The notes beneath the pieces are model-generated. The model was not told where the DNA came from. It saw only the letters and a list, made by a program, of their open reading frames with translations, and searched no databases. DNA of 37,478 nucleotides from assembly GCA_934096805.1 (NCBI GenBank), contig CAKOMW010000006.1, forward strand, positions 1 to 37,478, written 5' to 3'. Source of the stretch: an uncultured Bacilli bacterium. GTDB lineage: Bacteria > Bacillota_I > Bacilli_A > RF39 > UBA660. Position numbers and translations under genes: made by a program. This document shows, piece after piece, positions 1-6,773 of the stretch (position 1 is its first letter; each line of letters opens with the position of its first letter).

Positions 1-54
1 GTCAAGGTATTTATATGTACTTTGGCTTTTTTACATATTAAGGAGGAAATTTTA

Positions 55-258
55 ATGAAAAGAAAAAATTATAAAGTTAAAGTTAAATTGATATTTGAAA
101 CAACTATGGATCATTCACAAACAAGCATGAAAAAGGCACAGGAAGATGTTAATCGTGTTTTAACAGATTATTTAAAAGACAAAAAATTAAATGTTTTAAA
201 TCTATTTAATGATAGACCACCACGCATTATATATAAAGTTGAAAAGAAAGATGATTAA
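55..258 (+). CDS. Small protein of unknown function, 67 aa, partner of the MazF-like gene
   Basis: The start is the ATG at 55, seven bases after a strong AGGAGG site at 41-46; an upstream TTG at 22 has no ribosome site. The product is rich in Lys, Asp and Asn, has no membrane segment and no motif I recognise. Its last codons overlap the start of the MazF-like gene by 8 bases (251-258), so the two are probably translationally coupled. Position directly in front of a toxin-like gene makes an antitoxin role possible, but it does not resemble the MazE/AbrB or RHH antitoxins I know. Function unknown. Confidence 0.7.
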   Translation: MKRKNYKVKVKLIFETTMDHSQTSMKKAQEDVNRVLTDYLKDKKLNVLNLFNDRPPRIIYKVEKKDD

Positions 259-685
259 ATCTGATATAAAAAAAGGAGATATTTATTATGCTTCATTGAA
301 TCCTGCTATTGGAAGTGAGCAAAAAGGAGAAAGACCGGTGGTGGTTCTTCAAAATGATTGTGGCAATAAATATAGTCCGACTGTTATAGTTGCTCCATTA
401 ACAAAGATAATAAAAAAAGAAAAATTACCAACACATATTTTAATTTATAGCAATGATTTTTTAAGGTATAATTCTTTAATTTTATTAGAACAGATTAGAG
501 TAATTGATAAATCAAGAATTATAAGTTATATGGGAAGTTTACTAGATTATCAATTAGATAAAGTTAATCGAGCATTAGTAGATGTCTTTGATTTTGATAT
601 TATAAGTTATTTAAAAACTTATGGAATAGGAGAGAATTATGTTCAAAAGAAGAAAAGATTATATAGTAACTATTATAGCGAATAA
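251..685 (+). CDS. PemK/MazF-like toxin family protein
   Basis: The MazF/PemK family are small-barrel proteins, mostly sequence-specific mRNA endonucleases. Visible family signature: GDIYYASLNPAIGSEQKGER from about residue 8, followed by PVVVLQND, then SPTVIVAPLT. The Arg of the ERPVVV segment and the Thr of PLT correspond to the usual catalytic pair. At 144 aa it is longer than the usual 110-120; the extra C-terminal part is Tyr- and Lys-rich. I chose the ATG at 251 because the longer reading from 209 adds unrelated residues. The gene overlaps both the small gene before it and the one after (639). PemK-like genes in integrated elements can act in stabilisation, but enzymatic activity is inferred from motifs only. 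Confidence 0.8.
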   Translation: MIKSDIKKGDIYYASLNPAIGSEQKGERPVVVLQNDCGNKYSPTVIVAPLTKIIKKEKLPTHILIYSNDFLRYNSLILLEQIRVIDKSRIISYMGSLLDYQLDKVNRALVDVFDFDIISYLKTYGIGENYVQKKKRLYSNYYSE

Positions 686-836
686 TTACAAACAGGATGT
701 TCAAGTAAAAGCAGAAGATAAGAAAATTGCTGAAAATATGGTTGATAATGTTTTACTTGGTACAGATTTATTTGATTTTAAAAATAAATGTGACTACGAA
801 CTAAAAATAAGAAGAATGAAAGGAATGAAAAAATAA
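639..836 (+). CDS. Hypothetical protein, 65 aa
   Basis: The ATG at 639 follows AGGAGAG with good spacing and lies inside the 3' end of the MazF-like gene in another frame (47-base overlap). The sequence starts very basic (MFKRRKDYIVTII) and then has a mixed alpha/beta look with the segment KAEDKKIAENMVDNVLL, reminiscent of small phage or element proteins of the DpnD/PcfM type. I do not claim that homology. It is followed without a gap by the 47-codon gene at 837. Function unknown. Confidence 0.6.
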   Translation: MFKRRKDYIVTIIANNYKQDVQVKAEDKKIAENMVDNVLLGTDLFDFKNKCDYELKIRRMKGMKK

Positions 837-980
837 ATGCAAGTTAGAGAATTAGATGTAAAATTTATTAAATTTTTATTAAATTTAAAGGCTATTAATT
901 ATTTAAAAAATAAAAAAATAATTGATGAAGACACTTATGAGAAGTCAAGAGTGCAAATAGAGAAAATCGCACAATCGTAA
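837..980 (+). CDS. SHOCT-like small protein, 47 aa
   Basis: The reading frame opens with the ATG immediately after the stop of the previous gene (stop 834-836, ATG 837). The ribosome site is within AAAGGAATG, near the end of the upstream gene. The C-terminal half, NYLKNKKIIDEDTYEKSRVQ, has the two-helix pattern of SHOCT-type domains (Leu/Lys helix, I-I-D/T-E-E turn, second helix). Such small SHOCT-like proteins are often encoded immediately upstream of element recombinases, as here (recombinase at 1035). Molecular role unknown. Confidence 0.55.
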   Translation: MQVRELDVKFIKFLLNLKAINYLKNKKIIDEDTYEKSRVQIEKIAQS

Positions 981-1034
981 TTATATAAAATAGTTTGTAA
1001 TATTAACGTGTGAAAGAAAGGAAGTGATTTAGTT

Positions 1035-2831
1035 ATGGAAATAACGTTAATCAAGAAAAAAGAAGAAAGAATCGATAGGAGAACTGGCAAACCTATTGAA
1101 AGAATGAGAGTAGTTGCTTATGCGAGAGTAAGTACAGACAACGACGAACAATTAAATAGTTATGAATCACAAAAGAAATATTACAAGGAAAAAATTATGT
1201 CTAATGATGAATGGAGTTTTGGAGGTATTTATGCAGATGAGGGAATATCAGGAACACAAGATTTCAAAAGAGAAAATTTTATGAGAATGATAGAAGATGC
1301 CTTAGAAAATAAATTTGACTTAATATTAACAAAGTCAATATCAAGATTTGCAAGAAACACACTTGATACCTTGAAATATGTCAGACTTCTTAAAGAAAAT
1401 AATGTTGCAATTATTTTTGAAGAAGAGGGAATAAATACTTTGGAAATGAGTGGTGAATTATTACTAACTATATTAAGTTCTGTTGCCCAACAGGAAAGTG
1501 AAACTATTTCTTCACACGTTAAATTAGGCTTAAAAATGAAATCACAAAGAGGAGAATTAGTTGGATTTAATAATTGCTATGGGTATCACTACGACAGTAA
1601 AACAAATAAGATGATAATTATTGAAGACGAGGCTTCAATAGTAAAATTAATATTTAAAAATTATTTAGATGGACACGGATGTGATTATATTGCCAAACTA
1701 CTTACTGAAATGAAAGTCGAAACAAGAAGAAATAAAGGAAATTGGCTACCTTCTACAATTATGAAAATATTAAAAAATGAAAAATATGTTGGAGATGTAC
1801 TTCAGGGTAAAACATTTACAATTGATCCAATTTCTCATAAAAGATTAACTAACTATGGTGAAGCAGATCAATATTATATGAGAAATCATCATGAGCCAAT
1901 AATAAAAAGAGAAGATTTTGAAAAGGTTCAAGAAATAATAAAAAATAGAGTTGGTGCAAGAGCAACGGGTAGGAGATTAGGAAATATTGGGAGAAAATAT
2001 ACTTTTAGTGGTAAAATTAAATGTGGTTTTTGTGGAAATACTTATGTCAGACGTGCGATGTATTCAAAACAAGGAAGTACTTGTATTTGGGATTGTTTAT
2101 TAAATATTAGAAGTGGTAAGGAATCTTGTGAAAATAGTAAAGCAATGAGGGAAAACTTATTAGAAAACGTATTTGTTGATGCTTTTCATAGATTATGCAA
2201 TAATCAGAATATGGACAAAGATCAATTAATAAAAATAATTACTTCTGCATTAAGAGATGATAGAAATATAGAAAAAGTTAAAAGTTTAGAAAAAGAAAAA
2301 ATTAATATCGAATATCAGCAACAGAGATTGATAGATTTGATGATTGATGGTACAATAGATAAAGAAAGTTATAATAAGAAAAAAGTAACCTTTGATAATA
2401 AAAAGGAAAAAATTGATAAGGAAATCGAACAATATAGACTTCTTACAGAAGACGAAGATAAAGTGGAGTCAGGAATAAAGAAAATAAAAGAAGTAATAGA
2501 TAGTAACAAATTATTAGATGGATTTGATAGAGATGTGTTTGATGCATTAGTTGATTATATAATTATTGGTGGATATGAAAATGGAAAAAAAGATGATTGT
2601 ATGATAAGATTTATATGTAAGACACAATTTGATGATACTCCAAGAGAAGACTTAACAAAACAAAAGATTATTGACAATAACGATATAATGGATTATAAGT
2701 GCAATTCATTTATAAATATATTAGATTTTTATAGCAACCAACAATTTTTTTACTTTTATGTTGATGAGAATGGTAAAAAAAGAAAGAAAGTAATTAATAG
2801 TGTAAGGGTTAGGGTAGAAGTAGAAAAATAA
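1035..2831 (+). CDS. Large serine recombinase (site-specific integrase)
   Basis: A 598-aa large serine recombinase that would catalyse integration and excision of the element through a serine-DNA covalent intermediate. Order of domains: resolvase-type catalytic domain, with the nucleophile in YARVSTDNDEQ (Ser about 33) and the Arg-rich active site SRFARN near 100; recombinase DNA-binding domain around 175-290; zinc ribbon with Cys near residues 330, 333, 350 and 354 (KCGFCG and CIWDC); a Lys/Glu coiled coil near 410-470; and a C-terminal tail. The length is typical and no interruption is seen, so it may be active. The start is the ATG at 1035 after GAAAGGAAG. It is the last gene of the element, next to the presumed attachment site. 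Confidence 0.93.
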   Translation: MEITLIKKKEERIDRRTGKPIERMRVVAYARVSTDNDEQLNSYESQKKYYKEKIMSNDEWSFGGIYADEGISGTQDFKRENFMRMIEDALENKFDLILTKSISRFARNTLDTLKYVRLLKENNVAIIFEEEGINTLEMSGELLLTILSSVAQQESETISSHVKLGLKMKSQRGELVGFNNCYGYHYDSKTNKMIIIEDEASIVKLIFKNYLDGHGCDYIAKLLTEMKVETRRNKGNWLPSTIMKILKNEKYVGDVLQGKTFTIDPISHKRLTNYGEADQYYMRNHHEPIIKREDFEKVQEIIKNRVGARATGRRLGNIGRKYTFSGKIKCGFCGNTYVRRAMYSKQGSTCIWDCLLNIRSGKESCENSKAMRENLLENVFVDAFHRLCNNQNMDKDQLIKIITSALRDDRNIEKVKSLEKEKINIEYQQQRLIDLMIDGTIDKESYNKKKVTFDNKKEKIDKEIEQYRLLTEDEDKVESGIKKIKEVIDSNKLLDGFDRDVFDALVDYIIIGGYENGKKDDCMIRFICKTQFDDTPREDLTKQKIIDNNDIMDYKCNSFINILDFYSNQQFFYFYVDENGKKRKKVINSVRVRVEVEK

Positions 2832-3092
2832 ACATATCAATTACACACACAGTACCTTGATAGTTTGTGTTAAATATAGTGTATTTAAACAATACGCATA
2901 GAAAAAAGTTACTATTCATATCCAATACCCAACACACGTTGAATGCGTATGCCTTCTTGAAACAAGATAATACTGCTATTTTTGATGAAATATACTAAGA
3001 ATAAAAAGAAAGAAATGAAAGAATTATAAAAGGCATGATTAAAAATATTATAGGAAATAATTTTGAAATACACCAAAACAAACCAAAACAAA
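2832..3092. other. Gene-free junction after the recombinase, probable attachment-site region
   Basis: I see no gene here. The stretch contains an inverted repeat, ATACGCAT at 2892-2899 and ATGCGTAT at 2944-2951, and a smaller ACACA/TGTGT pair near 2850-2880. Base composition changes within it from the G-rich element pattern to the C-rich chromosome pattern. Because the recombinase gene ends at 2831, the attachment half-site should be here, but the exact crossover dinucleotide cannot be read without the other end of the element. Confidence 0.4.
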
Positions 3093-3121
3093 ATGACAAA
3101 AATCAAAAAATATGATATAAT
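3093..3121 (+). promoter_or_regulatory. Promoter of the M29 aminopeptidase gene
   Basis: ATGACA at 3093-3098 and TATAAT at 3116-3121 are separated by exactly 17 bases, about 20 bases before the start codon. Confidence 0.7.
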
Positions 3122-3140
3122 ATGCGACCGAGGTGAAATC

Positions 3141-4289
3141 ATGAATAAAAAATACGCCTATCTAAAAGCAGTACTTGAATATGGATGCAAAATTAAAAAA
3201 GGAGAGACACTATTAGTAATAATACCAGAAGAAGCTCAAGAAGAAAAAAACATAATTAAATCATTAAAGGAAGAATATGGAATAAAAGAAATAATCTTTA
3301 ATCCACAAAAATCTCCAAAGACAATATATAATTTTCTAAAAATGAATCCAACAGAAAAAGAAATAAAAGCCTTCATAGGAACAGAACCATTAAAAACACC
3401 AACATCAAACTTAAAATGTCTAGACCTTTCATACTCATACAACGAACCAGACAAAGAACAAAAATTAAACTATGAAATACTAGAAGAATACCAAAAATAT
3501 TGCAACATAAATAGACAAAGAGTAATAAAAACCTATCAACAAGTAACTGAAGAAAACAGAACTATAAGCGTCATCCCAACCCAAAGCTGGGCCAATAAAG
3601 TAACAAATGGTGACAAAGAAAAACTATGGGAATACCTAGCTAAAATAACCCCATATGATGATATAAAATACATAATTGAACATTTAGAAGAACTAAAAAA
3701 CAAACTTAACAAACTAAAGCTATCGAAAATGCACTTTGAAGCAAAAAATGGCACCAACTTTGATATAAAACTATCAAATTACTCCCTATGGCAAACAGTT
3801 TCCGAAAACAAGACAAATACCAACTTTCCATCATATGAAATATACACTGCACCCACCAAAAACACTATAAACGGTAAAGTAATCATTACCAAACCAACAA
3901 ATATGTACGGAGAAACCATCAACGAAGGAATCCTAACATTTGAAAACGGCTTACTTGTAAAATGTGACACAGACAATGATAGCTACTCAAAAAAAGTTAT
4001 GAACAATGAAAATAAATTAAACCGCGTCGGAGAAATAGCCCTAGTTGCAGAAAGTCCTATCAAAAAAGAAAACCTAACATTTCACAACATCATACTAGAC
4101 GAAAATGCCGGATGTCACCTAGCACTAGGACAATACATAAACACAACTGTAAAAAAAGAAAAACCAAAAATATTCCATCAATCAAACTATCATGAAGACC
4201 TAATATTTGATGCCCAAGACCTCCATGTAACCGTAACAAAAAATCATAAAACAAGAACCCTAATTAACAACGACAAATGGACAATTTAA
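3141..4289 (+). CDS. M29-family metallo-aminopeptidase
   Basis: The product is 382 aa, close to the family norm of about 400. M29 enzymes (AmpS, aminopeptidase T) are cytoplasmic, bind two metal ions and remove N-terminal residues from peptides. The ligand-bearing motifs are present in order: SYEIYTAP (Glu), GEIALVAESPI (Glu), DENAGCHLALG (His, followed by the conserved Tyr of GQY) and NYHEDLIFD (His and Asp). I chose the ATG at 3141 because GAGGTGA precedes it at 3130-3136 and the protein then begins as family members do; an upstream in-frame start at 3063 would overlap the promoter. It is the first chromosomal gene after the integrated element and appears to be transcribed alone. Confidence 0.88.
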   Translation: MNKKYAYLKAVLEYGCKIKKGETLLVIIPEEAQEEKNIIKSLKEEYGIKEIIFNPQKSPKTIYNFLKMNPTEKEIKAFIGTEPLKTPTSNLKCLDLSYSYNEPDKEQKLNYEILEEYQKYCNINRQRVIKTYQQVTEENRTISVIPTQSWANKVTNGDKEKLWEYLAKITPYDDIKYIIEHLEELKNKLNKLKLSKMHFEAKNGTNFDIKLSNYSLWQTVSENKTNTNFPSYEIYTAPTKNTINGKVIITKPTNMYGETINEGILTFENGLLVKCDTDNDSYSKKVMNNENKLNRVGEIALVAESPIKKENLTFHNIILDENAGCHLALGQYINTTVKKEKPKIFHQSNYHEDLIFDAQDLHVTVTKNHKTRTLINNDKWTI

Positions 4290-4335
4290 AAGAAATAGAC
4301 ATAAGTATATAAAACAAAAACACACATAAAATATA

Positions 4336-4364
4336 TTGTCAAAAACAAAAAAAAAGATTATACT
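4336..4364 (+). promoter_or_regulatory. Promoter of the small membrane peptide-murD operon
   Basis: TTGTCA at 4336-4341, a 17-base spacer, and TATACT at 4359-4364. It sits 31 bases before the start codon of the 23-codon gene. Confidence 0.75.
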
Positions 4365-4395
4365 AAATATATAAATAAGATAAAGAGGTGGAAAA

Positions 4396-4467
4396 ATGGT
4401 TAACACAGTAATAATAATACTATTAGTCCTATGTGCATGCGTTGGAGTATACTTAATAAAATGTTAA
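4396..4467 (+). CDS. 23-aa membrane peptide upstream of murD
   Basis: A short frame starting at the ATG at 4396, preceded by AAAGAGGTGG with ideal spacing and by its own well-formed promoter. The predicted peptide begins MVNTVIIILLVL, continues with a CxC-containing segment and ends VYLIKC. That is one hydrophobic span of about 20 residues with three Cys and a single Lys near the C-terminus. It ends 14 bases before the murD start, so both are probably on one transcript. It could be a leader peptide or a small membrane protein. I know no family match, and coding is inferred from the ribosome site, promoter and hydrophobic pattern. Confidence 0.6.
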   Translation: MVNTVIIILLVLCACVGVYLIKC

Positions 4468-4481
4468 CAAGGAGAGATAAA

Positions 4482-5819
4482 ATGTTTGAAAACAAAAAAA
4501 TTCTAATACTAGGCTTTGCCAGAAGCGGGTATGATGCAGCAAAGTTTTTAATAAAAAGAAACAACGAAGTTATAGTAACAGATCAAAAAGAAATATATAA
4601 CGAAAAATACGAAGAATTAAAACAACTCGGAGTAAAATTCGAAATGGGAAACACAAAAGAAGAACTATTAAATGAATCAATCGATTACCTAATAAAAAGC
4701 CCTGGAGTACCTATAGACCATGAATACGTCCTAAAAGCTAAAAAACTAGGAATTGAGGTAATAAATGAAGTAGAAATGGCCTATCGCTTAATAAGAGAAA
4801 AACATAAAATAAAATTAATCGCAGTAACCGGAAGCAATGGCAAAACAACCACGACTACTTTGATATACAATATCTTAAAACAGCAAAAAAATAATGTTCA
4901 TCTAGCAGGAAACATTGGCTATCCATTATCAGGATTCATAGACAAAATAAAAGAAAATGACATTTTAGTTATGGAAATATCATGTCAACAACTAGAAAAC
5001 TTAACAGAATTTAAACCAGACATTGCTGTAATGACCAACATAACCGAAGCCCATATTGATTTTATGAAAACCTATGAACACTATAAGTACGTAAAAAGTA
5101 AACTCCTACAAAATCAAAACAAAGAAGACATAGCAATCATAAATAAAGAATCAAAAGACCTCTTAGAAATAACAAAAAATGCAAAATCAACAAAGAAATA
5201 TTATTCCAAAAATCAAATAATAAAAGGATGCTATATAAAAGAAGATGCTATCTACTACTATGATGAAAAGATAATTGACTTAAAAGATATAAAACTTCGT
5301 GGAGATCACAACTATGAAAACATTATGGCAGCAATCATGGCCACCAAAGAACTAAAATCAACCAACGAAGAAATAAAGAAAGTATTAACAACATTCATGG
5401 GAGTAGAGCATCGTCTAGAATATGTAAACACTGTAAACAAAAGAACATTCTATAACGACACCGAAGCTACAAACATCAAATGCACCCAAATAGCATTATC
5501 CTCATTCAAAGAGCCAACCATTATTATTTTGGGAGGCTTAGAAAGAGGCCAAAACTTTGACGATTTAAAACCGTACATCAAAAATGTTAAAGCAATCTTA
5601 GCAATTGGAGAATGCAGAAAAAGAGTCGTAGAATTCGCCAAAAAAAATAACAAACAAGTCTATGAATATGAACATTTAAAGGACGCCACTAAAAAAGCAT
5701 ACGAAATATCAGACGAAAACGATATAATCCTCTTAAGCCCAGCAAGCGCCTCATGGGATCAATACAAACAATGCGAAGATAGGGGAGACGAATTCAAAAA
5801 CATTGTAAACAACCTATAA
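4482..5819 (+). CDS. murD: UDP-N-acetylmuramoyl-L-alanine--D-glutamate ligase
   Basis: MurD adds D-Glu to UDP-MurNAc-L-Ala in the cytoplasmic part of peptidoglycan synthesis, using ATP. The 445-aa product has the expected three parts: an N-terminal nucleotide-sugar binding domain (KKILILGFARSGYDAAKFL), a central Mur ligase ATPase domain with P-loop AVTGSNGKTTTT near residue 113 and the NITEAHIDFM metal-binding segment, and a C-terminal domain with EHRLEYV, FYNDTEATN and LLSPASASWDQY, a hallmark of MurD. The start is the ATG at 4482 after AAGGAGAG; a longer frame from 4431 overlaps the small upstream gene. It stands apart from any division and cell wall cluster; murC lies 13 kb downstream. Confidence 0.95.
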   Translation: MFENKKILILGFARSGYDAAKFLIKRNNEVIVTDQKEIYNEKYEELKQLGVKFEMGNTKEELLNESIDYLIKSPGVPIDHEYVLKAKKLGIEVINEVEMAYRLIREKHKIKLIAVTGSNGKTTTTTLIYNILKQQKNNVHLAGNIGYPLSGFIDKIKENDILVMEISCQQLENLTEFKPDIAVMTNITEAHIDFMKTYEHYKYVKSKLLQNQNKEDIAIINKESKDLLEITKNAKSTKKYYSKNQIIKGCYIKEDAIYYYDEKIIDLKDIKLRGDHNYENIMAAIMATKELKSTNEEIKKVLTTFMGVEHRLEYVNTVNKRTFYNDTEATNIKCTQIALSSFKEPTIIILGGLERGQNFDDLKPYIKNVKAILAIGECRKRVVEFAKKNNKQVYEYEHLKDATKKAYEISDENDIILLSPASASWDQYKQCEDRGDEFKNIVNNL

Positions 5820-5892
5820 ACCAGAAGAAAAAAATTGACAATTAAAAACAAATATGTTAATTTTAAAATAGAATAGAAGGGAGAGAAACATT

Positions 5893-6633
5893 ATGCCAAC
5901 AAAAAACGAAGAAACAAAAACTACTGAAAAAAAAGCGCCAGCTAAAAAAACTGCTACAACTAAAAAAGCATCAACAGCAAAAACAACACCAGCTAAAAAA
6001 ACTGCTACAACTAAAAAAGCGTCAGCAGCAAAAACAACACCAGTAAAAAAAGATGCAACCAAAACAACAACTAAAAAGGAAGAACCAAAAAAAACAACAT
6101 CAAAACCAACAAAGAAAGCAACAACTCCAAAGAAAACCACAACAAAAACACCTGCAGCCAAAACACCTGCAGCCAAAACAACAAGCACAAAAAAAGTTGA
6201 AGAAAAGAAAACAAAAAATAAAAAAGTTGAAGACAAAAAAGACTTTGTTGAAGAAGCAATGGACGTTGTGGAAAACATTATGGACACAAAAGACACAACA
6301 AACAAATTTAAACAAGAAGATATTAATAAAAATACTGCAGTCTCAATAATAGCATACATTGGAATATTTAGTCTAATTCCATACTTCCTATGTAAAGACA
6401 GTAAATTTGCTATGTTCAATGCTAAACAAGGCGTAAATCTATTCATCTTAGAAGTAATAACAATGGTAATAGTAAGCGTAATAAGTCTATTCACTCCATG
6501 GTGGATAGCAAGAGCAATAATTTATGTTGCATACTTATTATTTATTCTACTTTCTTTGGCAGGAGTTATAAACGTTTTAAACGGAAAAGCTAAAGAATTA
6601 CCATATGTAAGTAGTTTTAAATTCATAAAATAA
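5893..6633 (+). CDS. Membrane protein with a histone-H1-like Lys/Ala/Thr tail (DUF4870/Tic20-like C-terminus)
   Basis: A 246-aa protein in two parts. Residues 1 to about 125 are almost entirely Lys, Ala, Thr, Pro and Glu with repeats of the PAKKTATTKKAS type, resembling eukaryotic H1 or bacterial AlgR3/HctB tails. From about residue 150 there are three or four hydrophobic segments with the pattern of DUF4870/Tic20-like proteins (IIAYIGIFSLIPYF, AKQGVNLFILEVI, IIYVAYLLFILLSLAGVINVLNGKAKELPYV). The tail should be cytoplasmic and strongly basic, so it could bind DNA, RNA or another polyanion at the membrane; that is inference. The ribosome site is GAAGGGAGAG. TTGACA at 5835-5840 is a -35 candidate with a poor -10. 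A terminator follows at 6643. Confidence 0.85.
   Translation: MPTKNEETKTTEKKAPAKKTATTKKASTAKTTPAKKTATTKKASAAKTTPVKKDATKTTTKKEEPKKTTSKPTKKATTPKKTTTKTPAAKTPAAKTTSTKKVEEKKTKNKKVEDKKDFVEEAMDVVENIMDTKDTTNKFKQEDINKNTAVSIIAYIGIFSLIPYFLCKDSKFAMFNAKQGVNLFILEVITMVIVSVISLFTPWWIARAIIYVAYLLFILLSLAGVINVLNGKAKELPYVSSFKFIK
5938..6039 (+). repeat. Two tandem 51-bp repeats encoding a Lys/Ala/Thr-rich 17-residue unit
   Basis: Units 5938-5988 and 5989-6039 are almost identical, differing at a few A/G positions. They encode PAKKTATTKKASTAKTT and its near copy; a third unit begins but degenerates. A separate 15-bp tandem pair, beginning CCTGCAGCC, lies at 6151-6165 and 6166-6180. Such in-frame repeats (multiples of 3) allow length variation of the tail without a frameshift. 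Confidence 0.85.
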
Positions 6634-6642
6634 TAAAAACCA

Positions 6643-6666
6643 AAAACTTCATCACGAAGTTTTTTT
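6643..6666 (+). terminator. Rho-independent terminator
   Basis: Stem AAAACTTC / GAAGTTTT with loop ATCAC and a run of T, 9 bases after the stop of the basic-tail membrane protein. Confidence 0.9.
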
Positions 6667-6715
6667 AATTTGAAAATTTATTCGAAGTTCAAAAACAAAC
6701 TCAAAAACTTTTCTA

Positions 6716-6746
6716 TTTACAATTGTTTAATTAACAATAATATGAT
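6716..6746 (+). promoter_or_regulatory. Probable promoter of the dockerin/cohesin operon
   Basis: TTTACA at 6716-6721 and TATGAT at 6741-6746 with a long 19-base spacer; TAATAT at 6738 would give 16. It lies 27 bases before the operon. Confidence 0.45.
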
Positions 6747-6773
6747 AAAATTATTATAAATAAAAGGATGGTA

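Larger units (their letters stand above)
1..2900. mobile_element. Right end of an integrated element carrying a large serine recombinase
   Basis: Five closely packed + strand genes (four small ones, two of them overlapping, and a large serine recombinase) differ from everything downstream. In this block the + strand has G at or above C (for example 10 G and 6 C in 1561-1620), whereas the following chromosome has C well above G. Codons here favour TTA, ATT and AGA, while the native genes use many CTA, ATA and C-ending codons. Large serine recombinases usually lie at one end of their element, so the boundary probably falls within 2832-3090. The left end lies outside the window, so the size and type of element (prophage, integrative element or transposon) cannot be told. 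The end coordinate is approximate. Confidence 0.7.

Noticed and set aside
1..2869. Eight-base inverted match between TCAAGGTA at 2-9 and TACCTTGA near 2862
   Set aside because: Too short to be an attachment site at this base composition, and an inverted pair would not be expected for direct att sites.
5814..6494. Long - strand open frame opposite the basic-tail membrane protein gene
   Set aside because: It is the mirror of a Lys/Ala/Thr repeat (giving Val/Phe/Leu runs), has no ribosome site, and overlaps the end of murD. The + strand gene explains it.
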